Below are positions 23,518 to 32,743 of a DNA stretch of 64,000 nucleotides, in pieces. This DNA comes from JBQTII01 sp052388275. GTDB lineage: Bacteria > Actinomycetota > Actinomycetes > Sporichthyales > Sporichthyaceae. The notes beneath the pieces were generated by a model. That model made no database searches, was not told where the DNA came from, and saw only the letters and a program-made list of their open reading frames with translations. The translations under genes and the position numbers were made by a program. The stretch lies in contig JBQTII010000008.1 in NCBI GenBank assembly GCA_052388275.1, positions 43,120-107,119 of the forward strand, read 5' to 3'. Positions within the stretch are counted from its first letter, which is position 1. Each line of letters starts with the position of its first letter.

Positions 23518-23610
23518 CCGACGTCCTCCCATCACTGGCGCGGCGGCACTGACGCTATCGGTGCGGGTGCTCCACGGGCTTCGATGCCGGAAATCGCCGC
23601 TGCAGTTCCC

Positions 23611-23675
23611 GGTGCGCCCGAGCGCACGGCATGGCAACCGGTGCGCCCGAGCACACCGCATGGCAACCGGTGCGC
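23611..23675. repeat. Two and a quarter copies of a 29-bp direct repeat
   Basis: Units at 23611-23639 and 23640-23668 differ at only two positions and begin GGTGCGCCCGAGC. A third partial copy (GGTGCGC) follows. They lie between the ECF sigma stop and the PrsW start. Confidence 0.75.
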
Positions 23676-23710
23676 TATCGGCCGAACCTGCCTGACGCAC
23701 CGAGCCGGGG

Positions 23711-24325
23711 TCAGACGTTGGGCTTGTCATCCAGAAGCGCCCGCAAGGCTTTGCGACCGCGGTGGATCCGGGAGCGCACGGTGCCCTCCGGCAGGTCCAG
23801 GATGGCGGCGATGCTGGGGTAGTCCAGATCGCACAGATCGCGCAGCACCACCGCCGCGCGGAACTCCGGCGCCAGGCGAGCGAGCGCGTTGTCGATGTCG
23901 ACGCGCTCGTCGAGTAGGTGGGAGATCGAGGTACTCGGGTCGGCGGGTGGGACGCCCTCACCTACGTCGAGCAGCAGCGCCGGCCGACGGCTGCGCCGGC
24001 GCACCTCCATCAACGCGGCGTTGGTGGCCACGCGGTACATCCAGGTGGCGAAGGCCGAACGACCGTCAAAGGTGTCCACGCTGCGGTGAATCGCGATCAG
24101 CGCCTCCTGGGTGGCGTCCTTCGCGTCCTCCGGGTGGCAGGTGATGCGGCGGCAGATCCCATGGATCCGATCCAGGTTCCGCCGCAGCAGGTGGTCCATC
24201 GCGCTCGCGTCGCCCGCCGCAGCGAGCTTGGCCAACATCTCGTCAGGGGCGAGCGCGAGACCCCCGGCACCGACCTGGAGCAAGTGCTCCTGGTGGCCGT
24301 TCGCACTCGAGCGGTCGCTTGTCAT
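23711..24325 (-). CDS. ECF RNA polymerase sigma factor (first of three paralogues)
   Basis: 204 residues. Region 2 includes ICRRITCHPEDAKDATQEAL and FATWMYRVATNAAL. Region 4 ends with DLDYPSIAAILDLPEGTVRS, the helix-turn-helix for the -35 element. It has an extra ~30 N-terminal residues compared with the paralogues near 25 and 26.7 kb. No zinc anti-sigma protein lies beside it; the downstream gene is the PrsW-like protease. It is likely activated by a signal not encoded here, or regulated transcriptionally. Confidence 0.92.
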   Translation of the reverse strand: MTSDRSSANGHQEHLLQVGAGGLALAPDEMLAKLAAAGDASAMDHLLRRNLDRIHGICRRITCHPEDAKDATQEALIAIHRSVDTFDGRSAFATWMYRVATNAALMEVRRRSRRPALLLDVGEGVPPADPSTSISHLLDERVDIDNALARLAPEFRAAVVLRDLCDLDYPSIAAILDLPEGTVRSRIHRGRKALRALLDDKPNV

Positions 24326-24396
24326 CCTTGCCGTCCTTAGCTGGATCCACCGTGTGGTGGTAGATCCATCAGAGGGCGGCGCGCTTCAGGTGTGCT

Positions 24397-24753
24397 TCAG
24401 GGCTGTGAGCGCCAGGATTGCGGCGCACGTGCTGCGGCGATCATCGCCTCCCGCGTCGTGGCGTCCAGGGTTTCCACCGGAGCGGCGAACAGTTCGCGGC
24501 GTAGCAGGTCGAGGACGTCGCGGGGGAGCAGTGTGTCCGGGTCCAGCTCGGCGAGCGGCACCGAGTCGACGCTGTCCTGAGCCGGGTCGCCGACGAACTC
24601 GAGCCAGCCCTGGGGGGTGAGCCAGAACTCGGTGAGGTCGGCCGCACGCGGCCCGACGATCGATCCGGGACGGCCCTTGGCCTCAGGTGGCGGGATGTCG
24701 GTTCCGGGCGCGGCGTCGCAGGGGGCTCCGGCGGCGGGCTGCTCGTCATCCAC
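24397..24753 (-). CDS. Small cytoplasmic protein between two ECF sigma genes
   Basis: 118 residues, acidic, with no membrane segment and no cysteine/histidine zinc motif; the single Cys is near the N-terminus. The body reads LTEFWLTPQGWLEFVGDPAQ and ends with a helix LDATTREAMIAAARA. It starts 16 nt after the ECF sigma gene ending at 24770 and so is cotranscribed with it. Position suggests a sigma partner or anti-sigma factor, but the fold does not match known anti-sigma families. Confidence 0.6.
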   Translation of the reverse strand: MDDEQPAAGAPCDAAPGTDIPPPEAKGRPGSIVGPRAADLTEFWLTPQGWLEFVGDPAQDSVDSVPLAELDPDTLLPRDVLDLLRRELFAAPVETLDATTREAMIAAARAPQSWRSQP

Positions 24754-24769
24754 GGGGAAGTCCTACAGG

Positions 24770-25342
24770 TCAGGGAGGGGACTCCGTGAGCAACACCCTC
24801 AGGGCTTGGCGGCCGCGGTGGATCCTGGATCGGACGGTGCCTTCCGGGATGTCCAGGACCGCGGCGATGGTCGAGTAATTGAGATCGTGCAGGTCACGAA
24901 GGACGACTGCGGCACGGAACTCCGGAGCCAGCCGGCTCAGGGCGGTGTCGATGTCGAGCCGGAGGTCGAGCCCGGTACCGGTCCTGGGCTCCGCCCAACG
25001 CGGAGCGTCGGCAACAACGTCCACGGTCTCCGGTCGGCGGCCACGACGGCGCACCTCGGCAAGGGCTGCATTGGTGGCCACCCGGTACAGCCAGGTGGCG
25101 AAGGCCGCTTGGCCGTTGTACTGGCCGATGCAGCGGTAGAGCGACACGAGTGCGTCCTGGGTGGCGTCCTGCGCATCGTGCGGGTGGCAGGTGATTCTGC
25201 GACAGATGGTGTGGATGCGATCGATGTTGCCCCTGAGCAATTGATCCACTGCGTTCAGATCTCCCGCTTGTGCCAACGCGGCGAGTTCCTCGTCGGAGAG
25301 CGTGGCGTGGGGCCAGCGGGTCTCCAGTGGAGATGCGGTCAT
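24770..25342 (-). CDS. ECF RNA polymerase sigma factor (second paralogue)
   Basis: 190 residues with ICRRITCHPHDAQDATQDAL, FATWLYRVATNAAL, and the region-4 helix-turn-helix LNYSTIAAVLDIPEGTVRS. It is very close to the sigma factors at 23711 and 26402, so recent duplication is likely. It heads an operon with the 118-residue protein. It is divergent from the hydrolase/sigma pair across a 298-bp intergenic region that may carry promoters for both. Confidence 0.92.
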   Translation of the reverse strand: MTASPLETRWPHATLSDEELAALAQAGDLNAVDQLLRGNIDRIHTICRRITCHPHDAQDATQDALVSLYRCIGQYNGQAAFATWLYRVATNAALAEVRRRGRRPETVDVVADAPRWAEPRTGTGLDLRLDIDTALSRLAPEFRAAVVLRDLHDLNYSTIAAVLDIPEGTVRSRIHRGRQALRVLLTESPP

Positions 25343-25640
25343 CGGGGCAACCTGAGCGTGAGATGTTCGGCCGAGCCGACGCTAACACTGCGTCACTTCC
25401 CGGTCGAGACCCGCGGGAAACTTCCACCTCGCTCGTCACGCCGTCACCTCCTCATTTCTCAACGGTTTCTCAGAACGTTGGATGCACCGGGTCGCCCGCG
25501 GAGTTCCCGGACACGCACAGATGCTGCGCAGTTCTCTGGGCAAGCCACCGTGACGCCGCGATCCAGGCTGCAAGGAATCCACAAGGTCGTGCGGTTTGGA
25601 TGGAATTGACGGCATTCGCGCACGGATCGGATCCACTGCC
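25343..25640. other. Divergent promoter region between sigma and hydrolase genes
   Basis: No gene, tRNA or strong hairpin is seen. Being flanked by two outward-facing starts, it should hold both promoters. No clear -35/-10 pair stands out. Confidence 0.4.
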
Positions 25641-26405
25641 ATGGGTACCTACGTCTTGGTCCACGGCGCGCTGGGCGGCGGCTGGCAGTTCGCTCAGGTC
25701 GCCCGCAGTCTTCGCCGGGACGGTCACCAGGTGTTCACCCCCACCCTGACCGGAGTCGGCGAGCGGGCTCACCTGGCCAGCGTGGACGTGGGTTTGGACA
25801 CGCACGTGCGGGACGTGTCGGCGATCGTCGAGTACGAAGGTCTCACCGACACCGTGCTGGTCGGCACGGGCTACGGCGGCGTGGTGATCACCGCAGCGGC
25901 CGAAGAACTGGGTGAGCGCGTGTCCGGCCTGGTGTATGTCGACGCCCTGGTGCCCGTGGACGGACGCAGCACGATGGATCTGCTGCCACCGGCGTTCCGA
26001 GACTGTGTGCGAACCCTGGTGCGCGAGCACGACGGATGGCGGATCCCGCCCGGTGAGCACGTGCTCAAGCTGTGGGGGATCAGCGACCCGTCGCTGCGGG
26101 AGTGGATCGCGGGGCGGCTGACGGCTTTCCCCATCCGCTGCTTGGAGCAGCCGGTGCGGCTGCCGGGCGGCCGCGGCCGGGTGCGCCGGGACTACATCGA
26201 ACTCACCCCGACCGACCCCAACCTGTTTGCCTCCTGCGCCGCGCAGGCGATGGCCGAGGGCTGGGGGTTTCACCGGCTCCAGACCGATCAGGCCGCCTGG
26301 TTCGACTCGCCCGCGCTGCTGGCCGGATTGCTGCAGCTGTGTGCGCTCAGCACCCACAGCGACGCGGGAGCGGCGGTCGCCGCCGCGGGCAGGCCTGCGC
26401 CATGA
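25641..26405 (+). CDS. Alpha/beta-hydrolase-fold protein lacking catalytic Ser and His
   Basis: 254 residues, close in pattern to actinobacterial EstC/salicylate-esterase-like hydrolases (YVLVHGALGGGW, TPTLTGVGERAHL, LDTHVRDV). Where the family has the nucleophile elbow GHSYGG this protein has GTGYGG (G77). The usual C-terminal TGHD is replaced by TDQA. Both the nucleophile and the catalytic base are therefore absent. ATG 25641 begins the fold exactly. The stop overlaps the next ECF sigma start (ATGA). A ligand-sensing or sigma-binding role fits better than hydrolysis (inference). Confidence 0.8.
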   Translation: MGTYVLVHGALGGGWQFAQVARSLRRDGHQVFTPTLTGVGERAHLASVDVGLDTHVRDVSAIVEYEGLTDTVLVGTGYGGVVITAAAEELGERVSGLVYVDALVPVDGRSTMDLLPPAFRDCVRTLVREHDGWRIPPGEHVLKLWGISDPSLREWIAGRLTAFPIRCLEQPVRLPGGRGRVRRDYIELTPTDPNLFASCAAQAMAEGWGFHRLQTDQAAWFDSPALLAGLLQLCALSTHSDAGAAVAAAGRPAP

Positions 26406-26983
26406 CCGTGGCCGAGATCCCTGTGGTGCGCCATGCTGCCTGCAGCGACGAGGAACTGGTGGCGTTGGTGCGGGCCGGGGACGCCGGGGCGATGGATGTG
26501 CTGCTGCGAAGGCACCTTGATCGCGTCCACCAGATCTGTCGGCGGATCACCGCTCATCCCGAGGACGCGAAAGACGCCACGCAGGAGGCGCTGGTTGCCC
26601 TCTACCGCAACCTCCATCGCTTCGATGGCAGGTCCGCCTTCACGACCTGGGTCTACCGCGTGGCCACCAACGCCGCCCTCGGGGAGGTCCGACGCCGTGG
26701 GCGCCGGCCCGCGCCCGCGGACATCTGCGGCGCGCCCGGCGCCGAGAGCAGCGCTGGGGAACTGGACGTGGCGCGTCGGCTGGACGTCGATCGCGCCTTA
26801 AGCGCGATCGCCCCGGAGTTCCGTGCGGCGGTGGTGCTGCGTGATCTGTGTGACCTGGACTACCCGACGATCGCGGTAGTGCTCGACATCCCGGAAGGAA
26901 CCGTACGCTCGCGGATCCACCGCGGCCGGCGAAGTCTGGCGCCGCTGCTCGCGAACGGGACCGAGCCGGTCAGCAGTGGGTAA
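26402..26983 (+). CDS. ECF RNA polymerase sigma factor (third paralogue)
   Basis: 193 residues with ICRRITAHPEDAKDATQEAL, FTTWVYRVATNAAL and the region-4 motif LDYPTIAVVLDIPEGTVRS. It resembles the two sigma factors on the opposite strand. Its ATG overlaps the pseudo-hydrolase stop, so its synthesis depends on translation of that protein. This makes the hydrolase-like protein a candidate for its regulator. No conventional anti-sigma gene is adjacent. Confidence 0.92.
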   Translation: MTVAEIPVVRHAACSDEELVALVRAGDAGAMDVLLRRHLDRVHQICRRITAHPEDAKDATQEALVALYRNLHRFDGRSAFTTWVYRVATNAALGEVRRRGRRPAPADICGAPGAESSAGELDVARRLDVDRALSAIAPEFRAAVVLRDLCDLDYPTIAVVLDIPEGTVRSRIHRGRRSLAPLLANGTEPVSSG

Positions 26984-26997
26984 TCACCGGTTCATAC

Positions 26998-28272
26998 TCA
27001 CCAGTTGACGCGCAGGTGCGTGATCCCGCGCATGAAATTGCTGCCGAGGTAGCGCGGTTCGCCGGCGTGGAAATCCGGGCACCGCACGAGCATCTCGGCG
27101 AACAGGGCGCGCAGGTGGGCGCGAGCCAGGTGCGCACCGAAGCAGTGGTGCACACCACCGCCGCCGAAGCCGAGGTGCGGGTTGGGATCACGTGCAAGGT
27201 CGAGTGCGTGCGGATCGCGGAACACCGCCTCGTCGCGATTGCCGGAGGAGTAGAACATCACCACCTTGTCACCGGGCCGCAAGTGCATGCCGCCGAGTTC
27301 GGTCTGCACCGCCGCCGTACGGCGCATGTTCATCACCACGGTGCCGTAGCGGATCATCTCCTCCACGGCGCTGTTCAGTCGCCTGTCCAGATCGGCCAGC
27401 AGCCAAGCGCGTTGCTCCGCGAAGTCGGTCAGCGCGAGGGCAGCGAAGCTGGCCGTGTGCTTGGTGGTATCCGTCGCGGCCACCGCCATCAACACGAAGA
27501 ACGCGCCGAACTCTTCCGGAAGCAGCCGTGCGCCGTCGACCTCGGCCTGGACCAATGCGGTGACCAGGTCCTCGGTGGGCCGGACCGAACGCTCGGCGTA
27601 GAGCGCCCCGGCGATGGCGTGCAGCGCGAGGACGGCGTCGAACTGCACCTGCGCGGCGTCGCGTCCGGCGAGGACCTCGGGATCGGCCCAGGCCATCAGG
27701 TCGGCGACGGCGTCCGCGACCTCGCCCCGCTGGTCCTCGGGCACGCCCATGATCTGAGCGAACGTCATCAAGGGCAGGGGTGTGGCCACATCGACGGCAA
27801 AATCGACGTCGCCGCACTCCAGGACCTTCAGCAGGAGTTCGCGCGCGGTGCGATCGATGGTCTCCTGCATCCGCCGCACCTGCGCCGGGGTGAATGCGCG
27901 GGCGACCAGGGACCGGATCCGGGCGTGGCGGGGGCCGTCCATCGCCTCGAACGACAGGGAGAGCTCCAGGATCTCCCGGGGCAGCGTGTCGTACATGATC
28001 CCCTGGCCGGAGATGAACACCTCGTGATGACGGGAGACCTCCTTGATCTCGGCGTGCCCGGTCACCGCCCAGTAGCCGGGGTCGTCCGGGTCGGGCAGCT
28101 GCGCGAAGTCGGCGGGGCGTTGCCAGGACACCGGACGCGCCGCCCGCAGGACCCCGAAGCTCTCGTCCTGTTCGATCAGGTTCTGTTGCCAGAAGGCTGT
28201 CGTGGACAGGTCGACCTCGTCGTAGCCGGGTTTGTGTTCCGCCGTGGCCGGCAGGAAATCGTCGAGGTCCAT
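26998..28272 (-). CDS. Cytochrome P450
   Basis: 424 residues, the normal size of a soluble bacterial P450. The haem loop is FGGGGVHHCFGAHLAR, with the proximal Cys in HHC. The K-helix ExxR is EEMIR, and the I-helix oxygen-activating stretch is AATDTTKHT (Ala in place of the common Gly). ATG 28272 follows GGGAG by about 4 nt. It lies 22 nt after a SARP-family regulator on the same strand, so the regulator probably controls it. No ferredoxin gene is adjacent. The substrate is unknown; the pattern resembles P450s acting on sterols or fatty chains. Confidence 0.88.
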   Translation of the reverse strand: MDLDDFLPATAEHKPGYDEVDLSTTAFWQQNLIEQDESFGVLRAARPVSWQRPADFAQLPDPDDPGYWAVTGHAEIKEVSRHHEVFISGQGIMYDTLPREILELSLSFEAMDGPRHARIRSLVARAFTPAQVRRMQETIDRTARELLLKVLECGDVDFAVDVATPLPLMTFAQIMGVPEDQRGEVADAVADLMAWADPEVLAGRDAAQVQFDAVLALHAIAGALYAERSVRPTEDLVTALVQAEVDGARLLPEEFGAFFVLMAVAATDTTKHTASFAALALTDFAEQRAWLLADLDRRLNSAVEEMIRYGTVVMNMRRTAAVQTELGGMHLRPGDKVVMFYSSGNRDEAVFRDPHALDLARDPNPHLGFGGGGVHHCFGAHLARAHLRALFAEMLVRCPDFHAGEPRYLGSNFMRGITHLRVNW

Positions 28273-28294
28273 GGGGCTCCCTGCTGACGCAGCG

Positions 28295-31200
28295 TCATTG
28301 CGCCGATGCTGCCGCACAGTAGGCCGCCAGGCCCGCCAGGTCCAGCTCGTCGGCGGTGGCCGAGGCCGAGGTGAGCAGCGCCTGGGCATTGGCGGCATCC
28401 CCGTTACGTCCGCGCCGGAGCAGCATCGCGGCGTAGTCGCATTCGCTGCGGGCGAGGAAGGGCCGGGCACCAACGGACTCGCTCACCCGAATTGCCCGCC
28501 GGTAGTGGGCCTCGGCCCCGTCGAGATCGCCGCCGACCACGCAGAGGAGTCCCAGGGCCCGGTCTACCGGACCGAAGGAAGCGACGGCGAACCGCAGATT
28601 GCCCATCCGCCCGGCATAAGGCTCCAGCGCCCGGTGCAGCGTGGCCGAGCGCACCGTGTCGCCCACCTTCGCCGCGAGCTCGGCGAGCATGACCACGACC
28701 CCGAGCCAGTTGCCGTCCCGGGGGATCACCGAGTCGAGGTCGGTGGGCAGGTCGGCGAACAGCGCTCGCGCCGGCTCGGGATTGCCCAGCTCCAATTCGA
28801 TCCACACGGGGCCCGCGCGCCACGAGGTCAGCAACGGGTACCGCTCGGCCACGGCGTTCGCGGCGGCCAGGCCCTGCTCAGCGCGCCCCAGGTCCCGCAG
28901 GACGACCATCAGGATCGCTCCATGCCGCGGATAGGCCATGGCCGTCAAGGGGGTACCCAGGTTCTCCGCGCGCTCGGCCAACTCCAGTGCCGCCTCGCTG
29001 CGCCCGTCCAGCGCCGCCATGGTGGCCTGCCACATCGACGCGTGGTAGGTGTGCAGGGGATGTCGAAGTGCCACGGCGAGCTCGCCGTGCCGGCTCAGTC
29101 TGCGCTCGGCGGCCGGTCGGTCCGCATCTTCGAGGTCGGCGCAGATCAACCAGGACAACGCGTCCAGGCTCAGCTCGACGTCGCCGTGCTTCTGGGCCAG
29201 GTCCAGAGCTGACGCCGCACAGTCCCGCCAGGCGGCATCGTGATCGGGACCCCACAGGGCGACAGCCCGTGCGGACAGGCACTGGCCGTGCAGTACCGGG
29301 TCGTCAATCTCACCGGCCAGTTCCAGTGCCGCCGCGCTCAGGCCTGGCGCCTGCCGTAGGGGGTCGTGCAGGTTCAGCGCGATCGCGAGCCGCGCCAGCA
29401 GGCGGGCCCGCAGGCCGCGATGCTCCGGCGCCAGCGCGGCGAGCGCCTCCTGGAGCAGATTCACCAGTTCCTGGTCGTAGAACCGTGCCTCAAACGCCAT
29501 CCCGAGGGTGAGGGCCACCCGGGCGAGCTGTTCGGCGTCGACGTCAGCGCGCGCCCCTGCGGCCGCGCGTAGCAGTACCGTCCGCGCGTCCTCGAGCTGT
29601 CCGGCACGCCCACACGCTCGACCCACCGTGAGCAGCAGGCCCGGCAGCGCCGCCGCCGCACCCTGATGCTGCTCGTGGGTGTGCAGGGCCAATCGGTGTA
29701 GCCGGGCAGCCTCCTCGTGGGCCAGCGCCACCCCGGCCGCCTTGCCCGCGCGGGTGGCGGCGGCCACCGCCGCGCTGACCCCGCTCTCGATGGCGGAGCA
29801 GCAACGGTGATGCGCGAGCTCACTCAGACCAGCGCCGCCCGGCCCGAGTGCGCCGGCCTCGATGGCATCCGCGACCCGGGCGTGCAGCACGATGCGACGC
29901 GGGCTGGGCACTCGGGAGTACAGGGTGTCGTGGGTCAGTGCGTGGTCGAAGCGGTAACCGAGGCGCCCGCCCGTGCTCTCCTGGACCAGGCCGGTACCGG
30001 CCGCGATCTCGACCTGATCCAGGATCATGTCCAGGTCGAGTCCCGTGACTGCGCTGAGCAGGTGCAGGTCGAACTCGCGTCCGATGACCGCGGCGGTGAG
30101 CAGCACCCGGAGCGTGGCATCAGGGAGCTCGGTGAAGCGGCGACCGATCATCTCGGTCACGGTGCGGGGAATGTCGTGGGCCGACACCCCTACCCGTGCC
30201 GGTACCGCCCGTCGGCGGCCGTCTTGGACCATGCGGGCAATTTCGGTGAGGAAGAAGGCATGACCTTCGGCCCGGGTGATGGCCGCGGCGACGACGTCCT
30301 CGCCGACGTCGGCACCGAGGGTCAGCTGCAGGTAGGACCGCACCTGTGCATCGCTCAGCACAGGCAGGCTCACGCGCCGCACGCTCACCTCCCGCGCAGC
30401 GCCGGCCAGCACCTGCGAGAGGGCCGAGTCCGGCGCAACCGGTCGATGCGTCAGCACCAGTAACGCGTGGGTGCGGCGCAGGTGGCGCAGGACGAAGGTC
30501 AGCAATGCCAGTGAGGAGTCGTCGGCGCCGTGCAGGTCCTCCAAGACGAGCACCGTGGCCTTGTCGGCGCCGAACAGCTGCTGGGTCACCGCCTGGTAGA
30601 GCCGGAAGCGGGCTTGGGCATGGTCACGCAGGACCTGCGCGGCGCCGGGCGGGAGCAGGTCGGCCAGCTCGGTCGCAGCCGCGTCCCAGGGCTGCGCGAG
30701 ATGCTCGGCACGCGCCCGCAGTACCTCGACCCACGGCCAATAGGGCACGGCTCCGGAGTCCTCCCAAGCCCGGCCCAGGTGCACCGCTATACCTTCGCCG
30801 GCGCACCGCGCGGAAAAATGCTCGACGAGGGCGGTCTTGCCCAGTCCGGGCGGCGCCTCGATGATCACGACCTGGCCGGCGCCACGGTCCGCGGTCGCCA
30901 GCGCCTCGTCGAGCACGGCCAGCTCCTCCTCGCGCCCGACGAACACCGCGCCGCTCGGGGGGGCGCTGATCCGGCCGGGGGTGCGGGCGCCCAGTAGCGG
31001 TTGCTCCACGGGCAGTTCGAGATCCGGGGACTGACGCAGGATCAGTTCTTCGAGCCGGCGCAACGCCGGGCCGGGCTCGACGCCGAGCTCCGCGGACAAC
31101 TGGCGCCGGACGCGGTGGTAGGCAGCGAGCGCATCGCCTTGCCGCCCGTCTCGGTAGAGCGCCACCATGAGCTGGCCCCAGAACCGTTCCTGCATCGGGT

Positions 31201-31783
31201 GCTGGCGCACCACATGTTCCAGCTCGGGTACCAGGGCGCCGGCCGCCCCGAGCCTCAACTCAAGATCCAGCACGCTCGCCGTGGCGTCCAGGCGGAGTTC
31301 CTCCAAGCGGACGGCTTCGCTGCGGGCGAAGTCACGTTCGGCGAAGTCGGCGAGCGCGGGCCCGCGCCACAGCGCCAACCCCGCTCGCAGCGTGGCGATC
31401 GCGCGTGGCTGCGCCCCGCGCCGAGCCAGCTCTCCTCCCTCCCGGACCAGCCGCTCGAAGCGTGCAGCGTCAACGCAGTCCGGGTCGCCGCACAGCTTGT
31501 ACCCCCCGGGGCGCCGCTCCAGGCGCACGTCACCGCCGTCGGCCTCAATAAGCCTGCGCAACCGGGACACGTGGCTGTGCAGGCTGTTGGTCGCCGTAGC
31601 GGGAGCCTGGTCCCCCCACAGCGCGAGCATCAGCGACTGCGCCCGGACGCTCTGGTTGACCTTCAACGCCAGCATCGCCAGCAGCGCGCGGGGCGTTCGG
31701 CCGCCTAAGTTGATCGGTCGCTGATCGAGCGTCATCTCCAGCGGACCCAGGACCGCGAAATTGACGCGATGTTCGCTGCTCAT
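28295..31783 (-). CDS. SARP-type regulator with BTAD, AAA and TPR domains
   Basis: 1162 residues. An OmpR-like winged helix (about 8-95; LWGDQAPATATNSLHSHVSR) is followed by a bacterial transcriptional activation domain (about 100-245). Then comes an AAA ATPase with Walker A APPGLGKTALVEHF and Walker B-like VLVLEDLHGADD, and a long TPR-like helical C-terminus. This is the large AfsR/SARP architecture that switches on secondary metabolism or specific catabolic genes. It is divergent from a DUF4239 gene and directly precedes the P450, its likely target. Confidence 0.88.
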   Translation of the reverse strand: MSSEHRVNFAVLGPLEMTLDQRPINLGGRTPRALLAMLALKVNQSVRAQSLMLALWGDQAPATATNSLHSHVSRLRRLIEADGGDVRLERRPGGYKLCGDPDCVDAARFERLVREGGELARRGAQPRAIATLRAGLALWRGPALADFAERDFARSEAVRLEELRLDATASVLDLELRLGAAGALVPELEHVVRQHPMQERFWGQLMVALYRDGRQGDALAAYHRVRRQLSAELGVEPGPALRRLEELILRQSPDLELPVEQPLLGARTPGRISAPPSGAVFVGREEELAVLDEALATADRGAGQVVIIEAPPGLGKTALVEHFSARCAGEGIAVHLGRAWEDSGAVPYWPWVEVLRARAEHLAQPWDAAATELADLLPPGAAQVLRDHAQARFRLYQAVTQQLFGADKATVLVLEDLHGADDSSLALLTFVLRHLRRTHALLVLTHRPVAPDSALSQVLAGAAREVSVRRVSLPVLSDAQVRSYLQLTLGADVGEDVVAAAITRAEGHAFFLTEIARMVQDGRRRAVPARVGVSAHDIPRTVTEMIGRRFTELPDATLRVLLTAAVIGREFDLHLLSAVTGLDLDMILDQVEIAAGTGLVQESTGGRLGYRFDHALTHDTLYSRVPSPRRIVLHARVADAIEAGALGPGGAGLSELAHHRCCSAIESGVSAAVAAATRAGKAAGVALAHEEAARLHRLALHTHEQHQGAAAALPGLLLTVGRACGRAGQLEDARTVLLRAAAGARADVDAEQLARVALTLGMAFEARFYDQELVNLLQEALAALAPEHRGLRARLLARLAIALNLHDPLRQAPGLSAAALELAGEIDDPVLHGQCLSARAVALWGPDHDAAWRDCAASALDLAQKHGDVELSLDALSWLICADLEDADRPAAERRLSRHGELAVALRHPLHTYHASMWQATMAALDGRSEAALELAERAENLGTPLTAMAYPRHGAILMVVLRDLGRAEQGLAAANAVAERYPLLTSWRAGPVWIELELGNPEPARALFADLPTDLDSVIPRDGNWLGVVVMLAELAAKVGDTVRSATLHRALEPYAGRMGNLRFAVASFGPVDRALGLLCVVGGDLDGAEAHYRRAIRVSESVGARPFLARSECDYAAMLLRRGRNGDAANAQALLTSASATADELDLAGLAAYCAAASAQ

Positions 31784-31975
31784 CGCCTCAATCCGGCCCT
31801 GTCCTCGCCGCCGCTACCGGCTGTGCCCGGGGTTATCTGACGGTGAGCCTACTGGTGCCGAAAAAAGGGAAATGCCGGGAACTTCCTGCCTGCGCCCGAG
31901 CATCGAATATCTCGACGCCCCGACGTGGCCTGCGGCGGGCCGCATCCCGTTCCCCACACGGACCCTGGTGACGAA

Positions 31976-32743
31976 ATGACACTTGTGCAACTCCTGGTGC
32001 TGCTCGTGGTTCCGGCCGCCGTCGTCCTCGGGCTCTGGCTCAAGGTCGGGCGACGCTGGAGCCGGGAGGACGCCGAGATGGACCCGGACCTGATCGGCTT
32101 CGTCGGCGGCATTCTCAACGCCACCTTCGTGGTTGTGCTGGCCTTCTACATCGTCTTCGCCTGGCAGCGCGGAGACGACATCTCCAGTCAGGCCGACCGG
32201 GAGGCGAACGCCGTCATCGACGTCTACCACCAGGCCCAGCTGATTCCTGGCAGCCCCGGCACCGAAGTACAGGCGCTCGCCGCCACCTACGCCCGCGAGG
32301 TTGTCGACGTCGAGTGGGAGGCCCTGGCCGAGGACGGCGAGGCCGGTCCCGCGGTGCAGGAGACGATCGACCGACTGCGCTCGCTGGTCTCGGCCTGGCC
32401 GACCGACACCGAGTCCACCAAGACCGCTCGCCAACTCGCCCTGGCCGATGTCCGGGTTCTCGACGAGGTCCACCGCGAGCGGGTGGACGACTCCACCGGC
32501 TCCGATCCGCTGACCTCGACCTTGCTGATCGGTATCGGCATCGGAGCGGTCCTCGTGTTGGCCTATCCCCTGCTGATCGGGCTGAGCCGCCGGCGCCGGC
32601 ACATCACCGCGCTCGGGGGGCTAGGGGTGGTTCTCGGGGTCACGATGTTCGTCGCGCTCTCCATGCGAGACCCGTTGAACGGCCCGTTCAGCGTCGATCC
32701 CGAGGCCTTCGAAGCCGCCCTGCGCGTGGTCGGATCCAGCTGA
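31976..32743 (+). CDS. DUF4239-family membrane protein
   Basis: 255 residues with two N-terminal helices (LVQLLVLLVVPAAVVLGLWL and ILNATFVVVLAFYIVFAW). A ~110-residue outer or inner loop rich in acidic residues follows, then two C-terminal helices. The pattern, including the helical loop EANAVIDVYHQAQLI, is that of the bestrophin-like DUF4239 family. ATG 31976 starts right before the first helix. The stop overlaps the next start (TGATG). Ion-channel activity is only suggested by remote family resemblance. Confidence 0.75.
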   Translation: MTLVQLLVLLVVPAAVVLGLWLKVGRRWSREDAEMDPDLIGFVGGILNATFVVVLAFYIVFAWQRGDDISSQADREANAVIDVYHQAQLIPGSPGTEVQALAATYAREVVDVEWEALAEDGEAGPAVQETIDRLRSLVSAWPTDTESTKTARQLALADVRVLDEVHRERVDDSTGSDPLTSTLLIGIGIGAVLVLAYPLLIGLSRRRRHITALGGLGVVLGVTMFVALSMRDPLNGPFSVDPEAFEAALRVVGSS

